DNA of 64,000 bases, taken from Iningainema tapete BLCC-T55 (lineage in GTDB: Bacteria > Cyanobacteriota > Cyanobacteriia > Cyanobacteriales > Nostocaceae). Each line of letters starts with the position of its first letter. Position 1 is the stretch's first letter. The notes under the pieces are model-generated. The model made no database searches. It was not told the DNA's origin and saw only the letters and a program-made list of their open reading frames with translations. Both the position numbers and the translations under genes were made by a program. Positions 32,789 to 42,134 of this stretch are shown piece by piece. The stretch spans positions 62,001-126,000 of the forward strand of contig NZ_JACXAE010000029.1 in assembly GCF_014698965.1 (NCBI RefSeq), written 5' to 3'.

Positions 32789-33133
32789 CTAGCCACCACT
32801 AATTTTGGCTTTATAACCTAGTTTGATCAAAATGTCGAGGATTTTCTGTTTGTGTTCCCCTTGAATTTCTATTTCATTTTCTTTAACTGTTCCACCTGTA
32901 CCGCATTGAGTCTTTAACTGCTTTAATAATGCTTGTAGAGTTTCTGATTTAGTTTGAAAACCAGTAATTACTGTCACAGTTTTGCCTTTGCGCCCAGCAC
33001 GAGTAGCCTGTACTCGCAGGTTTTGTTTTTCTGGAGGTAGTTCTGGTGTTGCTCTTTCCAAGGCTGGGGAGTTGTCGTTACCAAATTCTTGATAGACAAA
33101 ACGTTTTTCGGAGGGGTTGGGCTTTGATGACAT
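32789..33133 (-). CDS. SUI1/eIF1-like translation factor (YciH family)
   Basis: I place the start at the ATG at 33133 (MSSKPNPSEKRFVYQEFGND), giving 114 residues. The frame extends 30 codons further upstream without family character. The SUI1 core runs from about residue 38 to the end (LRVQATRAGRKGKTVTVITG, LKTQCGTGGTVKE, EIQGEHKQKILDIL). Bacterial members bind near the ribosomal P site and influence start-codon choice in vitro. It appears to be monocistronic. Confidence 0.92.
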   Translation of the reverse strand: MSSKPNPSEKRFVYQEFGNDNSPALERATPELPPEKQNLRVQATRAGRKGKTVTVITGFQTKSETLQALLKQLKTQCGTGGTVKENEIEIQGEHKQKILDILIKLGYKAKISGG

Positions 33134-33282
33134 ATGGTTGAGTTTATGGAACCGCATAGCCTGGGGTTTAAACCTGGGGGAAGCCAAGAAGAAGGGGAGT
33201 AAGTTTTTTACAATTAAGGTCACTATGTCATTTTAGCGTTTCTCCATATACCTCTTGCACAAGTAAATTTATTTGAGATAAA

Positions 33283-33346
33283 AACCACAGATGGACACAG
33301 ATAAACACAGATGATTATCAGTGTTCATCTGTGTTTATCTGTGGTT
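33283..33346. repeat. 64-bp inverted repeat of the ATCTGTGGTT family
   Basis: AACCACAGAT ... ATAAACACAGAT pairs with ATCTGTGTTTATCTGTGGTT around a short loop. Shorter relatives are at 382-402 and 45572-45610. It follows the stop codon of the di-haem peroxidase gene and could act as its terminator. Confidence 0.82.
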
Positions 33347-33373
33347 CAAAATTTTAGCAGTAGTGAAATTTGA

Positions 33374-35527
33374 TTAGTTGGCTAGGAAGTTGGGAGTGCC
33401 ACTACCTCCGTTACGTCCAACTGCTGGAATTTCTAGTAACTGATCTGTGGCTTGTCCTTTACCGTCGTTAGTGACGGAGTTTTGGTTTCCTGGATGTCCG
33501 TTTGGAACGAACAATTGTGGGTGATCGAAGGGAGCTTTCTCTAACCGGACTCGCTCGTCTGTTAGCGCTTTGAGGAAAGCTACTAAGTCAGATTTTTCTT
33601 GGGCGCTCAACCCAAGTCTTTGAATATCTGGGTCTAAGTTAGCAATGTTCTGTTCGTTAAAGTCTCCGCCTCGGTTGTAGAATTCGACAACTTGCTCTAA
33701 GGTTAGTTGTCCGCCGTTATGGAAGTAGGGAGCGGTTAACTCTACATTGCGCAGTCCTGGTGTCTTGAAAGCTCCATCTACAGCTACCCTCTGGTTGCGG
33801 TTAACTCTGATATTGGGTTGTATGCCGAGAAACTGCCTAAAAAGCCCCTGCTGCGCTAGCCGTGATTCGGAAAGTGGTTTGCCGCCGATCTCCTCTGGCT
33901 CTGTACCACCTACACCAAGGTCTTCTTGGGTAGGTCTGACAGCTATGTTATAGAAGCCGTTGTCATAGACAGCTTCGCCACCATCCCCCATCTCCATCCG
34001 TTCAAGTCGTTCGTTCTGCACGTTTTTAACTGAAGCATTGGTGAATTCGGCTCCACCGTGGCAGTTGATGCACTTGCCTTTGTTCTCGAAAATTTCTAGC
34101 CCTCGCCTCTGCTGGTTGGTCAATGCCCTGGTGTTGCCTTCCAAGTACTGGTCAATGGGCGCATTGTCCGAAACTAATGTAGCTTCGTAAGCTTGAACTG
34201 CCAGACCGAAAAATAGCGAGAAGTTGTACTCGGAAAGTGTGTATTCGGTGGTAGTTAAGGGGCGATTTGGCTTGGGGATGAATGTTCGCTCGCCTGTGTT
34301 CGGGTTAATTTGGACAACTATATTGGAATTCCACCACTCCGGTTGAAAGGCTTCTTGGATCATCGCGTCGTAGGTTTTATTCAAACCTTTGTCAGGCGCT
34401 CTGTAACGACCAAGAACGCTATCATCTGGATGGACTACCTGTTTGGCAAGCGGTTTGAGGGCAATTAGCTTCTTACCGAGTTTCCTTCCAAATCTTCTAA
34501 ACCTTACGGACTGATTGGTTGATGCTTCTTGTGTTGACTCGTCAGCGTCGTCGGTTCCTGTTGCCTCAACAGTAGTGCCAATAGTCTCTGGTTCGTTGAC
34601 TCTGGAAACCGTAACTTGATTATCAGTTTCCGACACATCAACCCTAAATGGTGCGATGATATCATCGTTTTCGGCAAAGGTCTCGAAAGCACTCAGAGGT
34701 GGACCTACTGCCTGCGAAGCAAGAGACGAATTTTTGAGTCTAACTCGCACGTCTGCTAGTCGATTTGGTCTGTTTGCTCTTAAGACAAAGGCGTTGCGAT
34801 CTCTCAAACCCCATTCATTGACACCGTTAAAAATATTCTGAGCACGTCCGTCCCAGAAGTTGCGGAAGTTGAATACCGCGTTGATTGTAGTGGGAGAGTT
34901 GCGCCCTGTCACTTGACGGACATTTGTGCCATTGACGTTGAACTCCCGATCAGGTTCGGGAGTCACATTGTCTTTGTCACTGCCAACAACGACATCAACG
35001 AATCTTGATTTAAAAACTCCTTGGGAGCCGGTGATGTCATTGCTGTCGGACAGAACATTTGACTTACGGTTATTGGGATCTGCTAACTTGTGGAATGGGT
35101 AATCTGCTACAGTTAGCTGGTAGTTTGGCGCACCTCCGATGTTGAAAATATTCCCTAGACCTGGGTTAAGCTGGTTCTTTGACCTGTTGTCTGCACCAGC
35201 ATGGAAGTGGCAACTAGCACACGACTGAATGCCGTCGCTACCTAGTTGCATATCCCAAAACAAAGATTTTCCTAGTGCGATCGCCGCCACCTTATCTTTA
35301 ATAAAGTTGTTGAGATTGTCTGGTTCTGGAATTGGCACGCCTTCTAAAGAAGCTAGTGGCTGGGAAGGCGCTTCACCTCTTAACTGCGCTGACACTGTAT
35401 GTCCGGTTAAGACTAGAATTACAACGAGTGCAGCAACTGTTATGTGCAGCGTGATTTTCCTAGAGAACCTTGACCACTGCCGCAGCAGTCTGGTTACAAT
35501 TGGTGGTCCTGTAGACACATCGCTCAT
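33374..35527 (-). CDS. Di-haem cytochrome c peroxidase / MauG-family protein
   Basis: The start is placed at the ATG at 35527 (MSDVSTGPP), which has AAGGAAA about 8 bp upstream, giving 717 residues. A membrane span at about 24-46 followed by VSAQ acts as signal peptide or anchor. Two haem-c sites are seen: CASCH (103-107) and CINCH (near 486). They separate two cytochrome-c-like domains, as in BCCP/MauG. The protein is much longer than classical BCCP (about 320 residues), with an extra polar segment at about 290-360. The FKTPGLRNVELTAPYFHNG block is typical. It should work in the periplasm or lumen on peroxide or on another protein. Confidence 0.9.
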   Translation of the reverse strand: MSDVSTGPPIVTRLLRQWSRFSRKITLHITVAALVVILVLTGHTVSAQLRGEAPSQPLASLEGVPIPEPDNLNNFIKDKVAAIALGKSLFWDMQLGSDGIQSCASCHFHAGADNRSKNQLNPGLGNIFNIGGAPNYQLTVADYPFHKLADPNNRKSNVLSDSNDITGSQGVFKSRFVDVVVGSDKDNVTPEPDREFNVNGTNVRQVTGRNSPTTINAVFNFRNFWDGRAQNIFNGVNEWGLRDRNAFVLRANRPNRLADVRVRLKNSSLASQAVGPPLSAFETFAENDDIIAPFRVDVSETDNQVTVSRVNEPETIGTTVEATGTDDADESTQEASTNQSVRFRRFGRKLGKKLIALKPLAKQVVHPDDSVLGRYRAPDKGLNKTYDAMIQEAFQPEWWNSNIVVQINPNTGERTFIPKPNRPLTTTEYTLSEYNFSLFFGLAVQAYEATLVSDNAPIDQYLEGNTRALTNQQRRGLEIFENKGKCINCHGGAEFTNASVKNVQNERLERMEMGDGGEAVYDNGFYNIAVRPTQEDLGVGGTEPEEIGGKPLSESRLAQQGLFRQFLGIQPNIRVNRNQRVAVDGAFKTPGLRNVELTAPYFHNGGQLTLEQVVEFYNRGGDFNEQNIANLDPDIQRLGLSAQEKSDLVAFLKALTDERVRLEKAPFDHPQLFVPNGHPGNQNSVTNDGKGQATDQLLEIPAVGRNGGSGTPNFLAN

Positions 35528-35567
35528 ACACGTTATTTCCTTGGTTGTTTTTACTGAGGACAACTAG

Positions 35568-35870
35568 CCCTTTAGTTAAACAACAGTGGTGGTTTCATAA
35601 ATTACTCAATTTTGTAACACTTTTATACAATCGCTGGTGTTAAACTGTTACACAAAAATGTTTCCGTAAATTTATTTTTGATTGTGGAGTTTTTAAATTT
35701 TTGATTTAAATTACTTTTACTGCCCAATACTGTAATTTGCAACTCTTGACGAAGGTATCAAAATGTGCAATGATTTGCTATCCTCTTTAATACTGAAAAG
35801 TATATAAGTATATCAAGAAACTAATAATCAGAGGATACGTCCAGTAAATCTACACATTACTTAATTCTCA
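35568..35870. promoter_or_regulatory. Divergent AT-rich spacer
   Basis: This 303-bp spacer lies between the peroxidase gene and the CAP-protein gene, so it must hold both promoters. It is AT-rich and free of dispersed repeats. I see no convincing operator or RNA element. Confidence 0.35.
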
Positions 35871-36413
35871 ATGTTCCGACAAACTGCTTTAGGCGTTGCT
35901 TTAAGTACGCTTGTCCTTGTGAGTGGATTGACAACTAACACTTCTGGAACAGGTCACACTTCTACACAAAATCAACCGTTTTCGATTTCCTCAAGTCGAG
36001 CAACACAATCCTCTATTACTGTAAAAAACACTGATTTAGAAAGGTCTATTTTTGACCAAATCAATCGGTATCGGGTTTCTAAAGGTTTACGTAGGCTCTC
36101 TCTCAACGCCAAAATTAGTCAGCAAGCCAGAATTCATAGTCGAAATATGGCAATTGGTAAAGTCCCTTTTAGCCATCAAGGATTTAGAAGGCGAGTCACT
36201 GCTATTCCGATTCGTTATCGAAGTGCGGCAGAGAATGTTGCTTACAATTTAGGATATAGCGATCCGGCAAGTGAAGCTGTTACTGGCTGGCTCCACAGTC
36301 CTGGACATCTTACTAATCTTAAAGGTAATTACAACTTAACTGGAATTGGTGTAGCAACCAATAGCAAAGGCGAAGTTTACTTGACACAAATATTTATCCG
36401 TAGTGGTAAATAG
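35871..36413 (+). CDS. Secreted CAP-domain (SCP/PR-1-like) protein
   Basis: The 180-residue protein has a signal peptide (about 1-25) and a low-complexity linker. The CAP domain follows at about 60-178: IFDQINRYRVSKGL, a histidine in PFSHQGF, a glutamate in AAENVAYN, a histidine in GWLHSPGHLTNL, and GVATNSKGEVYLTQIF. These conserved His/Glu residues form the CAP cavity. The biochemical role of bacterial CAP proteins is mostly unknown. Confidence 0.9.
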   Translation: MFRQTALGVALSTLVLVSGLTTNTSGTGHTSTQNQPFSISSSRATQSSITVKNTDLERSIFDQINRYRVSKGLRRLSLNAKISQQARIHSRNMAIGKVPFSHQGFRRRVTAIPIRYRSAAENVAYNLGYSDPASEAVTGWLHSPGHLTNLKGNYNLTGIGVATNSKGEVYLTQIFIRSGK

Positions 36414-36455
36414 GTTGTTGATATTATAAGTAATCAAATGGACTAGATCTAATTC

Positions 36456-37079
36456 ATGGAAGATTTTCAGGTTTGCGATCGCGACATCAGTGACACTACC
36501 CTTTGTCATTACCTACAAGCAGAAGCGATTGCTGTAGATACAGAAACAATGGGATTACTACCGAATCGCGATCGCTTATGTCTTGTTCAACTTTGCAACA
36601 GCGAAGGCAAAGTTTCCGCACTACGCATTCACAAGGGACAAACTGAAGCCCCTAATCTCAAAAGACTACTCCAAGCAACGAATGTCCTCAAAGTTTTTCA
36701 CTTTGCACGTTTTGACATAGCTACCTTACGCTACCATTTGGACATTCACGTTGCTCCTATTTTCTGTACTAAGATTGCTAGTAAATTAGCTCGGACTTAC
36801 ACTCAACGTCATGGACTCAAAGATGTAGTCCAAGAATTAGAAAAAATAGAATTAGATAAAAGCGCTCAAAGTTCTGACTGGGGCAACGCTGCTAATCTCT
36901 CTGAAGCTCAACTAAGTTACGCTGCTAATGATGTACGTTACTTACTCAATGTGCAGCAAAAATTGGTACAAATGTTGCAACGCGAGGAACGCTTAGAACT
37001 TGCTCAACAATGCTTTCAATGTTTACCTACTATAGTTTCTTTAGATTTGTTGCAATTTAAGGATTTGTTTGAACATTGA
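36456..37079 (+). CDS. RNase D-like 3'-5' exonuclease
   Basis: The 207-residue protein has a complete DEDDy active site: DTETMGL (Asp, Glu), HFARFDIATL (Asp) and YAANDVRYLL (Tyr, Asp). There is no HRDC domain, so it is shorter than E. coli RNase D (about 375 residues) and typical of the cyanobacterial short form. It should trim RNA 3' ends. It lies 42 bp after the CAP gene, on the same strand. Confidence 0.92.
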   Translation: MEDFQVCDRDISDTTLCHYLQAEAIAVDTETMGLLPNRDRLCLVQLCNSEGKVSALRIHKGQTEAPNLKRLLQATNVLKVFHFARFDIATLRYHLDIHVAPIFCTKIASKLARTYTQRHGLKDVVQELEKIELDKSAQSSDWGNAANLSEAQLSYAANDVRYLLNVQQKLVQMLQREERLELAQQCFQCLPTIVSLDLLQFKDLFEH

Positions 37080-37082
37080 TAT

Positions 37083-37111
37083 GTAGAGACGTTCCGCCGG
37101 AACGTCTCTAC
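37083..37111. repeat. GTAGAGACGTTCCGCC-type palindrome
   Basis: A perfect 29-bp hairpin fills the 38-bp gap between two convergent genes and could serve as a terminator on both strands. Confidence 0.88.
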
Positions 37112-37117
37112 ATTAAA

Positions 37118-37699
37118 TTATTTCTGCTGTGTTTCGGCGTGGTTTTGTAATCTAGCTACTACATTGTAGTCATCAGCTCCTGCTGGAGTTCTAGATTCAA
37201 TAATTCCTTCGGTAGGACCACCAATTGCTTTCCATGCTGCCAAACCACCTTTTAGTTCAGAAACGTGTACAAACCCAGCACCTCTTAGGGCTTGTGCAGC
37301 CTGAGCAGATTGTTGGTCACTGTCACCGTAAACATAGATATCACGGGTTTTTGCCAAAGATGGTACTGCTTTATCTACCAATTCATCAACTGGCATTGCC
37401 ATAGCGCCCATGATGTGACCTTCGTTGAAAATTTGGCGATCGCGCACATCTAGAATTGTCAAAGCTGGTTCGCCCCACTCCAGGCGAGACTTGAGAGAGT
37501 GAACATCTGATTGTGGTTGAATGGGTGGCTCTGGGGGAACGGGAATGACATTGCCTACTACATTAGACGCTTTATTCCCTAGTGACTCCGCTGCACTCTT
37601 CACTGATTGAGCAGCATCTTTAGCTGTATCTTTTGCTGATTGAGCAGCATCATTAACTGCATCCTTTGCTGATTCAAGATTATCGTTTGCTGATGCCAT
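37118..37699 (-). CDS. Rhodanese-fold protein without the catalytic cysteine
   Basis: The 193-residue protein has an N-terminal alanine-, lysine- and aspartate-rich helical stretch (about 1-48; SAKDTAKDAAQSVKSAAES), like LEA-type or amphipathic repeats, then a proline-rich linker. A rhodanese domain follows at about 70-175 (LTILDVRDRQIFNEGHIMGA, GLAAWKAIGG). Where active rhodaneses have Cys at the start of the loop, this protein reads YVYGDSDQQSA, so it should not transfer sulfur. It may bind ligands or a partner. Soluble, with no signal peptide. Confidence 0.85.
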   Translation of the reverse strand: MASANDNLESAKDAVNDAAQSAKDTAKDAAQSVKSAAESLGNKASNVVGNVIPVPPEPPIQPQSDVHSLKSRLEWGEPALTILDVRDRQIFNEGHIMGAMAMPVDELVDKAVPSLAKTRDIYVYGDSDQQSAQAAQALRGAGFVHVSELKGGLAAWKAIGGPTEGIIESRTPAGADDYNVVARLQNHAETQQK

Positions 37700-37971
37700 A
37701 TTATTCCTCTCTATTTAAATTAAACCCTGTGCAAAAGCCTTAAGGCGATAATACATCAATACAAGCGCTGTAGATCGCAAGTCTTTTATGCTGCGGTACT
37801 AAGCGCGAGAAATTTCTCTTTTGACTGCAATGTACAGGAAAATTCAACTTGAATTGCTCTTTCTTGAGAATGAAGCTTTTAAATTTCCGTCTAATGGTAG
37901 ACTCGCTTAAGTAGAAGTAAGCTATATCTGATACATAACCGCGTAGCCCAAATCGCCGCTAGTGACTGTTT
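37700..37971. other. Intergenic stretch with no recognised content
   Basis: This 272-bp divergent spacer must hold the promoter of the rhodanese-fold gene. I see no repeat, RNA or operator that I can support. Confidence 0.3.
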
Positions 37972-38232
37972 ATGAAACCAAAGGATGAAAACAGGAAAAA
38001 AAAATTTGAAGTCATAGCCCTAGCTGTAGCAGCAGTTACTGCCATAATCTTTACTATGATTATTTTATCAGTGTTACGAAAATCTTCATCAACAATACAG
38101 CAGTCGCCAACATTGCCAACCATGTATAACGCACCTGCATCGTCACCAGCCACCACACATAATGACGATAACGAAGACAAAGACAAAGATGACGATGACA
38201 AAGATGACGATGACAAAGATGACGATGATTAA
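37972..38232 (+). CDS. Small membrane-anchored protein with an acidic KDDDD tail
   Basis: The 86-residue protein has a basic N-terminus (MKPKDENRKKKFE), one membrane span (about 13-34) and a serine/proline-rich linker. The tail of about 22 residues is built from (K)DDDD units. No domain is recognised. No good ribosome binding site is seen before the ATG, so it may be a chance frame, but the order of charged end, span and tail looks protein-like. The tail could bind divalent ions (inference). Confidence 0.5.
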   Translation: MKPKDENRKKKFEVIALAVAAVTAIIFTMIILSVLRKSSSTIQQSPTLPTMYNAPASSPATTHNDDNEDKDKDDDDKDDDDKDDDD

Positions 38233-38345
38233 GTAACAACATCGCCAATACCAAAATACTGTGAGTCATTCTTAAAAATTTTTGCGCAGCTTGTTTTGGA
38301 ACCGGAATCTTAACGTAGCTAGCAAGTAAGCAAAACTGCACAATT

Positions 38346-39242
38346 TTATAAAACTAATGAGATGTTTGGGTTATGATAGTTAGTTAACTCAAAACCATTT
38401 TGATCTAAAGCTTCGCGAACTCGGTGACTGACGAGCGCATCTAGTTCTAACATACCCGATCCTTGTGGTCCGTTACTTGGTTCTCCAGGAATGGCAATAG
38501 CTGGGTGAGAATAAATTTCGACAAAGTTAGCCTTAATCTGAGGAATCAAACCAAGTAAGTAAGATTCGCTCATGTACCCAGTTTGCAGCGTTCCGTAGAC
38601 GCGATCGCTAAAAGCAATTCCTTTCGATTTGAGTAAACGCTCTCCGTACCAACGTAGCCCACCAAAAACATAGTACCAAACAGTTTTGATCAGGCGGTTC
38701 TTACTATCAATGTTCAAAGTCAAGCTCAGTTCTTCGTGGGGAAGCCGAATAACTTTGATGTTAAATTCAAGAGCTAGATTAACCAAAGTATGTAATACTA
38801 CCGGGTTGAAGTGCATATGGTTATGACCATCAACGTGAGAAAGTGGCAACCCGGTAGAGCGAAACTTTTCTAGTTGAGCGCGAATTTCCAAAGGTAGCTC
38901 ACGACGAGCCTTACTACTCAAATGATAGCGCACACCTGCTTGATTAAGTTTGTCAGAAAAATTACCGTCTTCGTCAACTAGGTGAGGAATTTGGGAATGC
39001 GGTAATACTGACTTAGCGCTACCTAACACTAGATGCAACCCAACTGCCAAGTTTGGATGAGATTTAGCCAGTGCCACTGCTTCATCAAAAGCCTCTCCTG
39101 TCACCATGAGGCTAGTACTGGTTAGCACTCCTTGCTCATAAGCAGTGATGATTCCCTGGTTAACACCTTTTGAGAATCCAAAATCGTCTCCATTGATAAT
39201 TACGAATCGGCGACGTAAGGGCAATGCCCTTTTTTCTTTCAT
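38346..39242 (-). CDS. hpnK: YdjC/ChbG-family deacetylase, HpnK-like
   Basis: The 298-residue protein has the family's metal-site motifs: IINGDDFGFSKGVNQGI near the N-terminus, GLHLVLG, and HVDGHNHMHFNP. The last part (EIYSHPAI, LDALVSHRVREAL) fits HpnK, which removes the acetyl group from GlcNAc-hopanoids to leave a free amine. Other YdjC proteins act on chitooligosaccharides, so the substrate is not certain. A HpnI-like glycosyltransferase gene lies 1.7 kb away on the other strand, which supports a hopanoid role. Confidence 0.82.
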   Translation of the reverse strand: MKEKRALPLRRRFVIINGDDFGFSKGVNQGIITAYEQGVLTSTSLMVTGEAFDEAVALAKSHPNLAVGLHLVLGSAKSVLPHSQIPHLVDEDGNFSDKLNQAGVRYHLSSKARRELPLEIRAQLEKFRSTGLPLSHVDGHNHMHFNPVVLHTLVNLALEFNIKVIRLPHEELSLTLNIDSKNRLIKTVWYYVFGGLRWYGERLLKSKGIAFSDRVYGTLQTGYMSESYLLGLIPQIKANFVEIYSHPAIAIPGEPSNGPQGSGMLELDALVSHRVREALDQNGFELTNYHNPNISLVL

Positions 39243-39638
39243 AAAAACTTTCTGTTATCTACTTTTAATTATCAAAACTTTAGACATTTTAAGCGAATTT
39301 TCATTGTTTATTCATCTTTATGCACAACAAATGTGTAAAAGTATTAAAGTGGTGCATAAACTATGTGAAAACACTGAATTAATTCTACAGCAAAAACTAA
39401 ATCAAATTTTCTGCAAGTGTGATTTAGATCAATGCGAAAAGAATAAAATTATACCAATCTATAGTTGTAGGGAAAATTCAACGATCCAGCAAAGAAGCTG
39501 TTCAAAGCAATTTATTAAAATTGTCAGCAAACAAGAGTGCATCTCCTTCTAAACGTGAATTATCAGTACAAACGCTCTACCAGAGCGACTGTACAGCTTC
39601 CCACTTCAATTCGGATATTTGTTTACAGGAGGTCTATC
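39243..39638. other. Intergenic stretch before the PEP-CTERM gene
   Basis: This is a 396-bp AT-rich divergent spacer. It contains an open frame on the plus strand that starts inside hpnK antisense and looks non-coding. A strong AGGAGGT site at 39628-39634 serves the next gene. No repeat of the known families was seen. Confidence 0.35.
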
Positions 39639-40916
39639 TTGTTGAAGTCAATTAAAAACGGAATCTCAGCTCAAGAGCCGAAGTTAGTACCAACCGCTAT
39701 TTGCATTACATTCTCTTCTGTAGCAGCAGTTATGGGTACAAGCCAATCTGCTTCTGCTCAATTAAATCTTGGCAATCATGGAGTTCAACCAGGATTAGAG
39801 TCAGAGTATCTACAGTACCAGCTATCAGGCAGCGATCTGAGTAAGATGCGTAGTATTCCTGCATGTGATGTAGGATTTGGTCTAAGCTGCAACAAGACTG
39901 GAACAGTACTCCAAGAATTAGTGGAAAAAAATAACGGCTCTAGTTACCGTGACCTCTTATTACGAGCCGCAGGAGGTCAAGAAAATTACGACAAGTTTGC
40001 TAATTTTTACGGAAACAATCCCAATCTTCCTCAAGTTCCCTATGCCTCATTCTGGCAAAATGACTCAACCCACATTATGGATGGGTATCAATACTTGCTT
40101 GGACAGACTCTCAGTCGTAACCCTGTGGAAGGTTTGGGACTTGTGACGAAGAATTTCAGTTGGGCGCCATTATCAGGGACAAATGACGCTCTGAGTCTTC
40201 GTAGTGGTTTAGTGAATTTGAAACTTTCTTATGGTCGTCTTCTACTAGAAGAGGTGGCAAAAATTCCTAACATTGAACAACAGATTCAGTCTCTGGATCT
40301 GTCACCTAAAATGAAGGAATTTTATCAACAAACACTCTCTCAAGGGATAGAAGCCTTGAATAAAGGAGATGAGACACAACTACAACAAAGTATTTTTCAT
40401 GTACTTTCTCATCCATATACTCTAGAAGGCGGAGAGTGGGGACGACCAATTATTGGAATTGGCAAGGAGTTAACTGCACTGGTTGGAGAAGGACTTCCGG
40501 GAGAAAGCTTTTTAGCAAGCCCGCTGGCATTGTTAGAGGGAGACGCGATCGCTATCGATCTTCCTGCTGGTATCGGCGGAGATGTCTTCGTCACAGAAGG
40601 TGAAGATTTCCCCGGATGGCTGGCAGGCGGTCCTCTAGCTCTACTTTTGCTATTATTTCTTAACGGAGATAATTCATCATTACCAGTTCCTGTGGCAAAT
40701 ATAATCGGCGATATTGCTCCCAACATAGTGGGTGGTGGTGGTGACAGTGGTGTACCTGATACTGTCGGTAGCAAACCTCCTGGTAATGAAGTGCAGAGTG
40801 TACCAGAGCCATCAACGGTAAAATCTCTTTTTTTATTAGTGATTACGCTATGTATGCTCAGCTATCAACAAAGGCACAAGTTAGCAAAAGTTCAAGCGAT
40901 TCAGTTTGGGGATTAA
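39639..40916 (+). CDS. PEP-CTERM sorting-signal protein of unknown function
   Basis: I choose the TTG at 39639 because AGGAGGT precedes it by the ideal distance; upstream codons are not protein-like. The result is 425 residues with a signal peptide (to about residue 45, SASAQ) and a helical secreted domain. A glycine-rich linker leads to the C-terminal tripartite tail: VPEPSTVKS, a hydrophobic span, then the basic QQRHKLAK. PEP-CTERM tails are processed by an exosortase, and none is in the window. The secreted domain is not recognised. Confidence 0.82.
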   Translation: MLKSIKNGISAQEPKLVPTAICITFSSVAAVMGTSQSASAQLNLGNHGVQPGLESEYLQYQLSGSDLSKMRSIPACDVGFGLSCNKTGTVLQELVEKNNGSSYRDLLLRAAGGQENYDKFANFYGNNPNLPQVPYASFWQNDSTHIMDGYQYLLGQTLSRNPVEGLGLVTKNFSWAPLSGTNDALSLRSGLVNLKLSYGRLLLEEVAKIPNIEQQIQSLDLSPKMKEFYQQTLSQGIEALNKGDETQLQQSIFHVLSHPYTLEGGEWGRPIIGIGKELTALVGEGLPGESFLASPLALLEGDAIAIDLPAGIGGDVFVTEGEDFPGWLAGGPLALLLLLFLNGDNSSLPVPVANIIGDIAPNIVGGGGDSGVPDTVGSKPPGNEVQSVPEPSTVKSLFLLVITLCMLSYQQRHKLAKVQAIQFGD

Positions 40917-40969
40917 CTAGTTATAGTCTATATTCAAAATTTGTAACCGATTAGTTGCAAATTTCCTCC

Positions 40970-42109
40970 ATCATGATTGCTTTACAATTAGTGCTACTTG
41001 TTCTGATCGCGGGTGCGGTAGCATATTATACTTGGTGTGCAATGAGCACAGTTCAATTCTTTTTTAATCACAAGCAAGAACTAAATACTTGCTCTGAACC
41101 AGTGTCGGTATTAATTCCCGTTGCTGGGGTAGATGAAGATGCGCAAAAAAACTGGGAAAGCTTCTTTGCACAAGATTACGAAAATTACGAAGTACTTTTT
41201 GGGGTAATGAACCCCAAAGATCCAGCGATTCCGATCCTGGAGGAGGTGGTTGCTAAGTATAGCGATCGCGCTAGATTAATTTATGGTTTAGAAGTCTTGG
41301 GACTCAACTATCAAATTAGTAATCTCATCCATTTGATAGATGCGGCAAAATATGAAATAATAATATTCACCGATAGCGATATGTATGTACAGCCGCACTA
41401 CCTACAGACGGTAACGGCACCTCTAGCAGATAGGGCAGTAGGTTTGGTAACATGCGGCTATCTAGGTCACGAACCGAAGTATTTAGTAACGGCTTTAGCA
41501 TCCTTGGGACGATGCATCGATAATCTGCCGAGTATCCTGCTGGCACGAAAATTGAATGGAGGTAAATTAGATTTTGCGATCGGCGCAACAATGGCTACCC
41601 GCAAATCTATTTTGGCTCAAGCAGGTGGATTAAAAACAATTGTCAACTGGATTGGTTCCGATTACCTCATTGGTAATATGGTAGCTAAAGCTGGATATAG
41701 AGTTGAACTATCACCCTATGTTCTAGAAACTGATGGTGGAAATGAAAGCTTTCAACAACTGTTCCGGCGAGAGTTACGCTGGGCGAGAACAATCAGGTGG
41801 AATCAAGGTCCTTTATATTACGGTAATATCTTCACATACGGCACTGTTTACTGTATACTTCTACTCTTAATCTCAGGTTTTCATCCTTGGGCGGTAATTC
41901 TATGCTTTTTCACCATAGCTGTGAGAACTGTACAAGCGTTGACAGCAATTTATGGTATGAATTGTCCCAAGCTAGTTCGCTGGCTGTGGACGTTACCACT
42001 CCGCGATATATTAAGTTTTGTCACCTTTGTTGGGGGAGCCTTTGGTAACAGTATCTATTGGCGTGGGCGACGACTATCGATAGGGGTAGGTGGCGTACTC
42101 ACAGAATGA
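40970..42109 (+). CDS. hpnI: Family 2-type membrane glycosyltransferase, HpnI / ceramide glucosyltransferase-like
   Basis: The protein has about 380 residues; the frame can begin at 40955 or at the ATG at 40970 (the residues MIALQLVLL), and I use the latter. An N-terminal membrane span is followed by the GT domain with PVSVLIPV, IIIFTDSDMYV (the D-x-D), FAIGATMATRK and the (R)RELRWARTIRW acceptor motif. Two or three C-terminal spans close it. HpnI adds GlcNAc to bacteriohopanetetrol; the same fold also makes glucosylceramide. The amidinotransferase gene follows 25 bp later, so the two are very likely co-transcribed. Confidence 0.8.
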   Translation: MMIALQLVLLVLIAGAVAYYTWCAMSTVQFFFNHKQELNTCSEPVSVLIPVAGVDEDAQKNWESFFAQDYENYEVLFGVMNPKDPAIPILEEVVAKYSDRARLIYGLEVLGLNYQISNLIHLIDAAKYEIIIFTDSDMYVQPHYLQTVTAPLADRAVGLVTCGYLGHEPKYLVTALASLGRCIDNLPSILLARKLNGGKLDFAIGATMATRKSILAQAGGLKTIVNWIGSDYLIGNMVAKAGYRVELSPYVLETDGGNESFQQLFRRELRWARTIRWNQGPLYYGNIFTYGTVYCILLLLISGFHPWAVILCFFTIAVRTVQALTAIYGMNCPKLVRWLWTLPLRDILSFVTFVGGAFGNSIYWRGRRLSIGVGGVLTE

Positions 42110-42134
42110 AGCTTGGAAAAAAGAGAAGAAATTT

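Noticed and set aside
39145-39552. Plus-strand frame of 135 codons upstream of the PEP-CTERM gene
   Set aside because: It begins inside hpnK antisense, has no ribosome binding site and reads as AT-rich noise.
42090-42134. Upstream extension of the amidinotransferase
   Set aside because: The added codons overlap the glycosyltransferase gene and lack family sequence; the ATG at 42135 has a ribosome binding site.
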